Shown: positions 1 to 6,021 of the stretch, in pieces | How the letters are laid out: each line of letters starts with the position of its first letter | Numbering within the stretch: position 1 is the stretch's first letter | NCBI GenBank assembly: GCA_020718525.1 | Contig: DYRX01000259.1 | Span: 1-6,053 of the forward strand | Source: Victivallis vadensis | GTDB lineage: Bacteria; Verrucomicrobiota; Lentisphaeria; Victivallales; GWF2-50-93 | Length of the DNA stretch: 6,053 nucleotides | Direction of reading: 5' to 3' | The notes under the pieces: generated by a model | The model's input: only the letters and a program-made list of their open reading frames with translations | Databases searched by the model: none | Told to the model about the DNA's origin: nothing | Translations under genes and position numbers: made by a program

Positions 1-79
1 GCAGATGCCTGGCTATTCTGCTTCCGATGACGCCAGACGAGCCAGTGAGAAATATCTTTGAGCCTTCTTCTATTTTCAT
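1..79 (-). CDS. NAD(P)-binding Rossmann-fold protein, epimerase/SDR type (N-terminal fragment, cut by window edge)
   Basis: Reading leftward from an ATG at 77-79, 26 codons are visible before the window ends. The peptide contains FLTGSSGVIGSRIARHL, a glycine-rich GxxGxxG loop (G13, G16, G19) directly after a short hydrophobic beta strand. This is the dinucleotide-binding signature at the N-terminus of extended short-chain dehydrogenases and NAD-dependent epimerases/dehydratases. A GAGGAA Shine-Dalgarno-like stretch lies about 4 nt upstream of the ATG, which supports this start. The reading frame stays open further upstream but offers no better start. The substrate cannot be inferred because the catalytic YxxxK region is outside the window. 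Confidence 0.72.
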   Translation of the reverse strand, partial: MKIEEGSKIFLTGSSGVIGSRIARHL

Positions 80-129
80 CGCTTCCTCAATTTCAAAGAG
101 CCGCGAGCTCTGGTGCGTATAGAACCGGA

Positions 130-404
130 CTATTCGCCTCTTAGCTTAGCCAATTCCATGCGCATATCAACTGGCGGCATCCACTTTTTTCTGAAATAAG
201 GCGATACGATGGTATCCTCGTTTCCCGGCGGGACAAAGGCCGCGCGGAAAGAGGCATGACCGCCCTGCGGCGTGAGCCTTTCGGCGTTCAGACTGTCCGT
301 ATCCGGACAACGATGCAATGGCATCGCCTTACCGGAATCCGAACAGCCTGACCATCCAAAATGCTTCACGTTTAATTTCAACTTATTTGCGACCCAGGAC
401 ACTA
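130..404 (-). other. Possible C-terminal remnant of an unknown protein, truncated at the candidate element end
   Basis: On the minus strand about 91 codons are open from the candidate element end at 405 to a TAG at 130-132, ending 50 nt before the NAD(P)-binding gene start. From an internal ATG at 322-324 leftward the codons are rich in G/C third positions, like the confirmed genes here, and the peptide looks protein-like (for example FVPPGNEDTIVSPYF). I recognise no family. The frame stays open rightward to a GTG at 553-555, but that part runs antisense to the transposase-like fragment, so it is unlikely to be native to this gene. It may be a decayed gene end, a small 65-residue gene from 324, or chance. 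Confidence 0.25.
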
Positions 405-405
405 G
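383..405 (-). repeat. Candidate insertion-element terminal repeat, left copy (inverted relative to 5999-6021)
   Basis: The plus strand reads TTATTT, six bases, then CAGGACACTAG. The reverse complement of the copy at 5999-6021 has the same TTATTT, six bases, CAGGACACTAG arrangement. The 11-base block is identical, and 19 of 23 positions agree by hand alignment. Similarity stops right of 405, where the transposase-like reading frame begins, so the repeated unit would extend leftward from 405. No target-site duplication is visible. The element family is not identified. Confidence 0.4.
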
Positions 406-636
406 ATGAGCGACGCGGCGGAAGTCATAAGAGTCATGAAAAACTTCTGGATGGCCTCGATGACTCCGCTGAAACGCAGGAACGGAAATCAGCATCTCCA
501 CTGCAAGACCGAGGAATATCGCAGAAGCGTAAGGCGAAAGATGGATGCGTACCACCGATTCATCCGGATCGGACTGGTCGGCCAGGGAATCATGGGCGCG
601 ATATCCACGAGTGTCCCGCTTTTCTTGACTTCATAA
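406..636 (+). pseudogene. Transposase remnant (C-terminal segment, IS4-type resemblance)
   Basis: Frame +1 encodes 76 residues containing FWMASMTPLKRR, then KTEEYRRSVRRKMDAY and YHRFIRIGLVGQGIM. From memory this matches the C-terminal part of a group of DDE (IS4-like) transposases, where an FWM segment, a basic EYR..VRRK helix and an AYHRFIQxGLIAQGLLQYL-like segment follow in that order. The catalytic DDE core is absent. Upstream of 406 the same frame holds two stops, and resemblance fades after about residue 63, so the piece is broken at both ends. The 5' break coincides with the candidate element end at 405. It cannot be functional. The family assignment is from recall and not from a search. 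Confidence 0.5.
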
Positions 637-833
637 GCCCTTGTCAAAGCTAGATCTGTGCAGATCGGGAAAAAGCTACTTGACTTTTTAATAAATTCCA
701 CCATGGCTTTGAATATAATCGCTATTTATACGCCCAAATATCTGAATGAGGACAACTCCAACAGCTTTCCAACAGCCCTATCTTAAGGACGGATTTGTTG
801 CGCATGGAGTCCAGAGCAGAACCGGATGCATTC
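637..833. other. Intergenic stretch with no gene found
   Basis: This interval lies between the transposase remnant and the stop of the esterase gene, and holds no convincing coding sequence. It contains a near-palindrome (GATCTG, TG, CAGATC at 653-666), an isolated TATAAT at 714-719 and a short tandem repeat at 757-776. I looked for a GC-rich hairpin followed by a T-run downstream of the esterase and did not see one, so the operon terminator is not identified. Confidence 0.5.
757..776. repeat. Short tandem repeat, TCCAACAGC twice with an 11-base period
   Basis: The 9-mer TCCAACAGC occurs at 757-765 and again at 768-776, separated by TT. It lies 57 nt beyond the esterase stop codon. No role can be assigned; it could be chance or a decayed site. 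Confidence 0.5.
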
Positions 834-1631
834 TCATCTGGGATTTTTTGGAATGTCTAGCAGTTTCTTGCGGACCAGCCACTGGAGGGATCTCACAATT
901 GCCTTGTCCCAGTAGGCCCAGTCGTGAACTCCCGGCTTTTCCTCGTAGTCTATTTTTAGTCCGAGCTTGTCGGCATGCTTTTTGAAGGCTCTGTTCTCGT
1001 CAATGAGAAAGTCTTCCGTGCCGCAGGACTGGAATAGTGCGGGAATCTGTCCGGAATCCAGCTTTGAAACTTTTTTTGCGAGATGAAAGAGGTCGTTTTC
1101 GGTGCCGGTGACTTTGTCTCCGAAGATGTCGGTCATCTCTTGGCTTTTCCAGACTTTTACGCGTTTTTCTGCGTCGAGCGCACCGGAGAGGCTGATTGCG
1201 GCGGCATAGTTTTCCGGCTTTGCCATTGCCAGCTTGAATGCTCCGTATCCACCCATCGAGAGCCCGGCGACGAAATTGTCCTCACGTCTTGGCGAGACGT
1301 GAAAGAAGGACTGGACTATTTTCGGAAGTTCATCGCTTATGAAGCTCCAGTATTTCAGTCCGTGCTTCATGTCGCAGTAGAAGCTTCTGGCGACTGCAGG
1401 CATCACAACAGCCAGTCCAAGCTCCGACACATAGCGCTCGACTGAAGTTCTGCGGAGCCAGATGCTGTGGTCGTCCGAGAGCCCGTGCAGGAGATAAAGG
1501 ACGGGTGCGTTTTCATTCACCGCCTTGCCTTCCATGCCAATCTGGGATTTTGTGTTCTGCGGAAGAATCACATTCATGGAGCAGGAAAGCCCGAGCGATT
1601 CAGAAAAGAAATTGCATTCTATCAATGCCAT
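834..1631 (-). CDS. Alpha/beta-hydrolase esterase (esterase D / tributyrin-esterase type)
   Basis: This 265-residue protein has the features of the esterase D-like alpha/beta-hydrolase family (S-formylglutathione hydrolase and EstA-type acetyl or tributyrin esterases). LYLLHGLSDDHSIW at about 45-58 is the oxyanion-hole strand and loop. GLSMGG at 123-128 carries nucleophile Ser125 in a GxSxG elbow. CGTEDFL at 203-209 supplies the probable acid Asp207. GVHDWAYW at 234-241 supplies His236. The full triad is present and the length fits the family. No signal peptide is seen, so it is probably cytoplasmic. An AAGGAG site sits about 7 nt before the ATG. It starts 31 nt after the lpdA stop and is probably co-transcribed with it. 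The natural ester is not predictable; a formaldehyde-detoxification role would need a partner dehydrogenase, and none is in view. Confidence 0.9.
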   Translation of the reverse strand: MALIECNFFSESLGLSCSMNVILPQNTKSQIGMEGKAVNENAPVLYLLHGLSDDHSIWLRRTSVERYVSELGLAVVMPAVARSFYCDMKHGLKYWSFISDELPKIVQSFFHVSPRREDNFVAGLSMGGYGAFKLAMAKPENYAAAISLSGALDAEKRVKVWKSQEMTDIFGDKVTGTENDLFHLAKKVSKLDSGQIPALFQSCGTEDFLIDENRAFKKHADKLGLKIDYEEKPGVHDWAYWDKAIVRSLQWLVRKKLLDIPKNPR

Positions 1632-1662
1632 GACAAGCTCCTTTTTTCGTTTGGCAGGCTGT

Positions 1663-3057
1663 CTATTTCACCATCACATGCGCGGATTTTCCGTGGACAG
1701 CGTGCGCCGCCTCCATGATCGCCTCACTGAGAGTCGGATGCGGATGGACGACTTTTCCGATCTCCTCCGAGCTCGCCTCCAAGTTCATCATCGCCGCCGC
1801 CTCCGAGATCAAATCTGTCGCATGTGGTCCAATGATGTGGACTCCCAAAACCTGGTCCGTGTCCTTTGCCGAAAGTATCTTGCAGAAGCCTGCGGTCTCG
1901 TTTATCGCCATTGCCTTGCCGAGAGCGCCGAATGGAAATTTTCCGACATTGTATCCGATTCCCGAATCCTTGCACTGCTTTTCGCTCAGACCGATGCTTG
2001 CAATCTCAGGATTTGTGAAAATGCAGGACGGTATGAGTGCGTCGCTGAATTCGCATTTTTTCCCAGCGACCTCAGAGGCGGCGGCATGTCCCATGGCGGA
2101 AGCCATGTGGGCGAGCTGAATTCTGCCTGTCACATCGCCGATGGCATAGATCCCAGGCACATTGGTCCTGCAGCGGCTGTCAACAGGAATCCAGCCTTTC
2201 TGATCTGTTTTTACTCCTGCCGCCTGGAGATTGAGAAAATCAGTCATCGGACGGCGCCCAATCGAGACAAGGAGATAGTCCGCGGAAAGCTTTTCTCCGC
2301 CAGCTTCGGCGGCGATCTTCTCGCCTTCGGCGCGGATATTCTCCATTTTGACTCCCGTCAGGAGCTTGACACCCTTCTTCTTCATTTCTCTCGAAAGGGT
2401 TTTGGCGAGCTCCTCGTCGGCAGTCGGGAGTATTTGCGGCATCATTTCTACGACTGTCACTTTCGAGCCCAGCTCGGCAAAGAGGCAGGCGAATTCACAG
2501 CCGATCACGCCGCCGCCAAGAATCAGCATTGAAGTGGGAATCTCCCTTATGTTGAGCAGTTCCGTCGAGCTGAGGATTCTCTCATGCTTGGGGATGAAGG
2601 GCGGAATGAGAGACTCCGAACCGCTTGCAATGATGAACTTGTCGGCGAAAATCTCCCTGGGTGCCGGATCATTCTCCGCACTCAGCAATATGCTCTTGCG
2701 GCTTGCGAATTTCGCAATTCCTATCGCCTTCTCGACCTTGGCGTTTTCAAGCAGGGCGGAGATGCCGTTGCGCAATGTGGAAATGACCTTCTCCTTCCGG
2801 CGGAGCATCGCATCCCAGTCCGGTGCCGGAGCGCAGTCGAGCTTGACTCCAAAATCGGCGGCATGTCTGCACTTCGAGAGCAGTTCAGCCGAGGCTATCA
2901 GCGTCTTGGTAGGAATGCAACCCCAGTTGAGGCAGGTGCCTCCAAGATAGTCCTTTTCAACAAGCAATGTTTTCAGTCCTGCTCTGCCTGCGAGAATCGC
3001 GGCGAGATAGCCGCCAGGACCGGCACCAATGACGCAGAGGTCGAATTTCGAATCCAT
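1663..3057 (-). CDS. lpdA: Dihydrolipoyl dehydrogenase (E3 component)
   Basis: This flavoprotein disulfide reductase reoxidises protein-bound dihydrolipoamide with NAD+ in 2-oxoacid dehydrogenase complexes or the glycine cleavage system. Numbered from an upstream in-frame ATG at 3067-3069, it shows FAD-binding GAGPGG (15-20), the redox disulfide GGTCLNWGC (C46/C51), NAD-binding GGGVIG (185-190), the second FAD motif YAIGDVTG (308-315), and a C-terminal dimer-interface HPHPTLSEA with catalytic His444 and Glu449. Length matches the family. I place the start at the second ATG (3055-3057) because GGAG lies 6 nt before it, inside the four extra codons. The upstream ATG has only AT-rich sequence before it and no ribosome-binding site. 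No E1, E2 or gcv genes are adjacent, so its partner complex is encoded elsewhere. It lies between the beta-CASP nuclease and the esterase. Confidence 0.96.
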   Translation of the reverse strand: MDSKFDLCVIGAGPGGYLAAILAGRAGLKTLLVEKDYLGGTCLNWGCIPTKTLIASAELLSKCRHAADFGVKLDCAPAPDWDAMLRRKEKVISTLRNGISALLENAKVEKAIGIAKFASRKSILLSAENDPAPREIFADKFIIASGSESLIPPFIPKHERILSSTELLNIREIPTSMLILGGGVIGCEFACLFAELGSKVTVVEMMPQILPTADEELAKTLSREMKKKGVKLLTGVKMENIRAEGEKIAAEAGGEKLSADYLLVSIGRRPMTDFLNLQAAGVKTDQKGWIPVDSRCRTNVPGIYAIGDVTGRIQLAHMASAMGHAAASEVAGKKCEFSDALIPSCIFTNPEIASIGLSEKQCKDSGIGYNVGKFPFGALGKAMAINETAGFCKILSAKDTDQVLGVHIIGPHATDLISEAAAMMNLEASSEEIGKVVHPHPTLSEAIMEAAHAVHGKSAHVMVK

Positions 3058-3080
3058 ATCATGCTCCATGTTTTATATGT

Positions 3081-4481
3081 TTATGATGCTGAATTGGTTA
3101 CAATGTATTCTTTCATCGGTTCGACGACCTGGACATCCTTGACGCCCATTCCAAGCAGGCGTGTCTTCATACCTTCGAGGGCGTCGTCCTCGCCGTGTAT
3201 CAGATAGACCCGCTTAAGCCTTTCCAGATCGAGGTGGGCGACAAAATCCATGATGTCCTTGTAGTCGGCGTGGGCGCTGAAGGTGTTCAATATTTTGACT
3301 TTCGCACGCAGTTTGTAGGGCTGTCCGAAAATCTTGACTTCCGGCTCCCTCTCGACCAGGCGCCTTCCCAGCGTGTCCTCTGCCATGTAGCCGACGATCA
3401 GTATCGTGTTGCGCGGATCCTCTATGTTGTTTCTAAGATGGTGCAGAATTCTGCCGGCCTCGCACATTCCACTGCTCGAAATGATTATGCAGGGCTCCTT
3501 GTATTCGTTGATCTTCTTGGATTCGTTCACATTCGTCGTGTAGTGGAGATTCTCGAAGCCGAAAGGATTTTTGTTCTGGACGATGAACTGCTCATGCACT
3601 TTCTCGTCGTAGCATTCCTGGTGGACCCTGAATATGCTTGTCGCATTGAATGCCATGGGGCTGTCAACAAAAATTTCTATCTTCGGAATCTTCCGCTGAT
3701 CAAGCAGGAGATGCAGGTAGTAGATTATGTCCTGCGTTCTTTCGACAGCGAATGCTGGGATGATGAGCTTGCCGCCCTTGTTGACCGTTTCGCGTATGGC
3801 GTCGGCCAACTGCCTGCATGCGTCCTCGATCGGATCGTGAAGCTTGTCGCCGTAGGTCGCTTCGCAGACGAAATAGTCGAGCGGCGGCAGATATTCGGGA
3901 TCATGGATTATCGGGGTTCCATGTCTGCCGAGATCCCCGGAAAAGCCGATTCTGATGTTTCCCGGACAGTCGAGGAGGAGAGTCGAGGATCCCAGGATGT
4001 GCCCAGCATTGTAGAAGGTGCATCCGAGCGAATCGGAGATGTGGAACTTCCTTCCGTAGCTTATGGTGACGAAGCTGTTGAGGCAGTTGAGGACGTCCTT
4101 TATACCAAAGAGAGGATCGAAGATTGTCGCCCCCTTTTTTTTGCTGAGCCATTCGGCATCCTTCTGCTGGATGTGGGCGGTGTCAGCCATAATCAGACCG
4201 GCGATGTCGCGGGTGGCGGGCGTGGCGTAGATGTTTCCGCGGAAGCCCTTCATCACCAGATAGGGCAGTCTGCAGGAATGGTCGCAATGCGCATGCGTCA
4301 GTATTGCGGACTCCACCTCGGCAGGATCAAACTGAAATATCCTGTTCTTCTCTTCGGAGGGAATCCGTTTTCCCTGAAACATCCCGCAGTCAATGAGGAC
4401 CTTGTGCCCATCGCAGTCCAGCATATGGCAGGAGCCCGTGACTTCCCTGGCGGCACCGAAGGACTTGAATTTTATTTCCAT
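3081..4481 (-). CDS. Metallo-beta-lactamase-fold beta-CASP ribonuclease (CPSF/Ysh1-like, COG1236 type)
   Basis: This 466-residue soluble protein combines an MBL fold with a beta-CASP insert and a C-terminal RNA-specificity segment. Metal-site motifs are all visible: Asp31 in LIDCGMFQG, HAHCDH at 63-68, His161 in NAGHILGS and Asp183 in FSGDLG. Beta-CASP features follow: Glu207 in CEATYGD, PAFAVERTQD at 242-251, DSPMA at 273-277 and SSSGMCEAGRILHHL at 335-349. The late histidines H404 (FSAHAD) and H429 (YLIHGE) complete the second metal or substrate site. Known relatives include eukaryotic CPSF-73 and the Thermus endoribonuclease TTHA0252, so RNA cleavage is the best prediction, with unknown substrate. 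All catalytic residues are intact. GGAG lies 8 nt before the ATG. It begins 39 nt after the lipoprotein gene and ends 23 nt before the chosen lpdA start. Confidence 0.93.
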   Translation of the reverse strand: MEIKFKSFGAAREVTGSCHMLDCDGHKVLIDCGMFQGKRIPSEEKNRIFQFDPAEVESAILTHAHCDHSCRLPYLVMKGFRGNIYATPATRDIAGLIMADTAHIQQKDAEWLSKKKGATIFDPLFGIKDVLNCLNSFVTISYGRKFHISDSLGCTFYNAGHILGSSTLLLDCPGNIRIGFSGDLGRHGTPIIHDPEYLPPLDYFVCEATYGDKLHDPIEDACRQLADAIRETVNKGGKLIIPAFAVERTQDIIYYLHLLLDQRKIPKIEIFVDSPMAFNATSIFRVHQECYDEKVHEQFIVQNKNPFGFENLHYTTNVNESKKINEYKEPCIIISSSGMCEAGRILHHLRNNIEDPRNTILIVGYMAEDTLGRRLVEREPEVKIFGQPYKLRAKVKILNTFSAHADYKDIMDFVAHLDLERLKRVYLIHGEDDALEGMKTRLLGMGVKDVQVVEPMKEYIVTNSAS

Positions 4482-4520
4482 AGAAAACTCTCCGTTGCAT
4501 TGGTGGTTTTTATTTCGCCG

Positions 4521-4913
4521 TCACCAGCTCTTCTGAACGTATTTCTTGTAGAACGCCTGCCCCCAGCCGATAAGCTTGCCGTCCTCAAATACCAGCGGAC
4601 TGCACTCGTCGCTGGTCCTGCTTCCGTCGGACCACTTCGATTCGGTATAGTAGAACCATACGTTCTCCGTGTTGTATTTCTCGTTGACAAGGGGCTGTCC
4701 CATTACGGCAAGCACTTCCTGCTTGCTCATGCCCTCCTTGAGACGCGCAAGATTGTCAACGTTGATAGAAGCCTCTGAATTGCAGGAGGACAGGAGAAGC
4801 GCGATTAAAACGCCTGACACGAGGAAAAGGAGCGCCGCGGAAAAAGCCGGGAAGAGACCAGGCTTCATGCATCTTTCAGATTCATCCATAAATTTGCGAT
4901 CCCTGAATTTCAT
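4521..4913 (-). CDS. SmpA/OmlA (BamE)-like outer-membrane lipoprotein
   Basis: Numbered from a possible GTG at 4917-4919, the protein has a long hydrophobic segment at about 21-45 ending in a lipobox LSSC, so Cys46 would be lipidated after signal peptidase II cleavage. The mature part (about 86 residues) reads NLARLKEGMSKQEVLAVMGQ, then WFYYTE and LVFEDGKLIGWG. That is the pattern of the SmpA/OmlA domain, as in BamE of the beta-barrel assembly complex. Assignment to the domain is firm; assignment as the true BamE is not, since many paralogous lipoproteins share it. The start is uncertain: ATGs at 4913, 4889 (AGGGA 10 nt upstream) and 4868 all leave a usable signal peptide, and only the last gives a conventionally short one. 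It is the first gene of the probable four-gene unit and lies 150 nt after the truA stop. Confidence 0.8.
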   Translation of the reverse strand: MKFRDRKFMDESERCMKPGLFPAFSAALLFLVSGVLIALLLSSCNSEASINVDNLARLKEGMSKQEVLAVMGQPLVNEKYNTENVWFYYTESKWSDGSRTSDECSPLVFEDGKLIGWGQAFYKKYVQKSW

Positions 4914-4943
4914 TGACACATTTTTTATTTGCCATCAATCGAA

Positions 4944-4960
4944 GGGGCTACTATAGCCCA
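4944..4960 (-). other. Small perfect hairpin in the probable 5' leader of the lipoprotein gene
   Basis: GGGCTA at 4945-4950 and TAGCCC at 4954-4959 pair exactly around a 3-base loop. In minus-strand RNA it would lie about 30 nt before the first candidate start codon and downstream of the putative promoter at 5001-5029. No T-run follows directly, so it is a poor intrinsic terminator for truA. A leader structure or chance is equally possible. Confidence 0.35.
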
Positions 4961-5000
4961 TGTCATCTGAAATTTACAGGCGCATGGCTAATATTTTGAT

Positions 5001-5029
5001 ATTATCCGGAAAAAGATTCCGCGTGCGAA
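5001..5029 (-). promoter_or_regulatory. Putative sigma-70-type promoter for the lipoprotein-nuclease-lpdA-esterase unit
   Basis: On the minus strand TTCGCA (5024-5029, 4 of 6 matches to TTGACA) is followed after exactly 17 nt by GATAAT (5001-5006, 5 of 6 matches to TATAAT). Transcription would start near 4994 and leave a leader of roughly 80 nt. The position in the 150-nt gap after truA, with AT-rich sequence around it, fits a promoter separating truA from the downstream genes. It is a consensus match by eye only. Confidence 0.35.
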
Positions 5030-5063
5030 AGTCCATTGCAGATCCCTCATGTGACACGAAATT

Positions 5064-5936
5064 TCAGCGAAGTGTCTGCCCATGGAATGGCGCGGTTTTG
5101 AGGGAGAAGCGCTTCCAGTCGCTTTTTCCATAGAAGACTTTTACAAGAAAGAGTCCTTTGGCGGGAGCGGTGTCGTAGCATTTTCTGCGGTCTTTGGCAG
5201 ACAAGATGGTCTGGATTTCATCCGGCGGAATGACGCCTCTTCCGACGAACGCCAGGCTTCCGACCATGCTCCTCACCATCTTGTATAGGAAACCGTCCCC
5301 TATGAAGCATACGCAGATCAGCTTCCCAAATCTGCGCACTGTGATTCTGTGGATGGTTCTGACTGCATCTTCCCTGTCCTTTCTCTCGACCGTGAACGAG
5401 CTGAAGTCGTGAGTTCCAACGAGAAATGCGGCGGCCTTGCGAACTTCGCAGATTTTCGAGAACGAGGGCAGATGCCAGGACCATCTTCCGGTGAAGGGAT
5501 CTTCCACAGCGGTATTGATCACATAGCAATATGCCTTGGCGGACGCCGAGAATCTTGCGTGGAATCCTTCAGGAGCGGTCTTCGCTGAGATGACTCTGAT
5601 TGAGGGTGGAAGCATTCTGTTCAGCGATCGCTGAAGCTTGTCGAGAGCGATCCGCGGACTTTCCGGGGGCATGAAGGAGATTGCTTGTGCGAGGGCATGA
5701 ACTCCCGCATCTGTTCTTCCGCTCGACTCCGCCTTTATCTTGCTCCCTGCATAGATTTTCGAGATTCTGGATTCAAAAGCTGACTGGACGCTTTCTCCAT
5801 GCGTCTGAACCTGCCAGCCAATATAGTCAGTTCCGTCATATGCGAGCTCGAGCAGGATCTTTCTGCCCATGGGCGGCAGATCGTCCCCCTGATTGTCGCT
5901 TATTTTTTTTGCAATGTCATTCATGTGGGGATACAT
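5064..5936 (-). CDS. truA: tRNA pseudouridine(38-40) synthase TruA
   Basis: This cytoplasmic enzyme isomerises uridine to pseudouridine at positions 38-40 of the tRNA anticodon arm. The 290-residue sequence shows LLELAYDGTDYIGWQ at 28-42, the catalytic signature SSGRTDAGVHA at 71-81 with nucleophile Asp76, FHARFSASAKAYCYVI at 125-140, GTHDFSSFT at 174-182, GDGFLYKMVRSMVG at 213-226 and the closing PAKGLFLVKVFY at 258-269. These occur in the usual TruA order and all key residues are present. It is about 20 residues longer than the E. coli protein, mainly from an N-terminal extension before residue 25. The start is therefore uncertain: the ATGs at 5936 and 5924 lack a clear ribosome-binding site, and one at 5870 has a G-rich stretch 13 nt upstream. 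The candidate element end at 5999 lies 62 nt upstream. Confidence 0.96.
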   Translation of the reverse strand: MYPHMNDIAKKISDNQGDDLPPMGRKILLELAYDGTDYIGWQVQTHGESVQSAFESRISKIYAGSKIKAESSGRTDAGVHALAQAISFMPPESPRIALDKLQRSLNRMLPPSIRVISAKTAPEGFHARFSASAKAYCYVINTAVEDPFTGRWSWHLPSFSKICEVRKAAAFLVGTHDFSSFTVERKDREDAVRTIHRITVRRFGKLICVCFIGDGFLYKMVRSMVGSLAFVGRGVIPPDEIQTILSAKDRRKCYDTAPAKGLFLVKVFYGKSDWKRFSLKTAPFHGQTLR

Positions 5937-5998
5937 TTACCATTTAATTCTGCTAATTCCAGCGGAAAAATAGAGATCCCGGAGCATATGGTACTGTC

Positions 5999-6021
5999 CT
6001 AGTGTCCTGTTTCCTAAATAA
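5999..6021 (+). repeat. Candidate insertion-element terminal repeat, right copy (inverted relative to 383-405)
   Basis: CTAGTGTCCTG at 5999-6009 is the exact reverse complement of CAGGACACTAG at 395-405, and AAATAA at 6016-6021 corresponds to TTATTT at 383-388. Just outside, ACTGTCCT and AGTGTCCT stand in tandem (5993-6008), an 8-mer repeated with one mismatch. The repeated unit would extend rightward out of the window. The following bases to 6053 are AT-rich and show no recognisable gene. Confidence 0.4.

Noticed and set aside
194..211. AAATAA..CGATAC.ATG here resembles 6016-6031 in the same orientation, hinting at a short element spanning about 177-405
   Set aside because: The 17 bases that should form the matching outer end (177-193 against 5999-6015) agree at only about 7 positions, so a full second terminus is not supported.
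311..326. CGATGC, AATG, GCATCG hairpin
   Set aside because: A 6-bp stem without a T-run on either side; it is too short and common to call a terminator or regulatory site.
653..689. GATCTG-TG-CAGATC near-palindrome followed by AAAAAG and CTTTTT half-sites, considered as a terminator for the esterase operon
   Set aside because: The first stem has a 2-base loop and the second is all A/T apart from one pair; neither is a GC-rich stem followed by a T-run in the minus-strand direction.
489..704. A 71-codon minus-strand frame across the transposase remnant
   Set aside because: It is antisense to the better-supported transposase-like frame, with no ribosome-binding site or recognisable motif.
746..985. 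A 79-codon plus-strand frame starting near AATGAGGAC, downstream of a TATAAT at 714-719
   Set aside because: The TATAAT has no -35 element at acceptable spacing (the TTGACT at 680-685 is 28 nt away), there is no clear ribosome-binding site, and most of the frame is antisense to the esterase C-terminus.
1525..2532. A 335-codon plus-strand open frame opposite lpdA and the start of the esterase gene
   Set aside because: The opposite strand encodes a complete Lpd with all catalytic motifs; this translation is rich in His, Arg and Cys and lacks domain features.
3195..4778. A 527-codon open frame on the plus strand opposite the beta-CASP nuclease and lipoprotein genes
   Set aside because: It lies antisense to two well-supported genes with intact motifs, shows no recognisable domain, and is the kind of long antisense frame that biased codon use produces.
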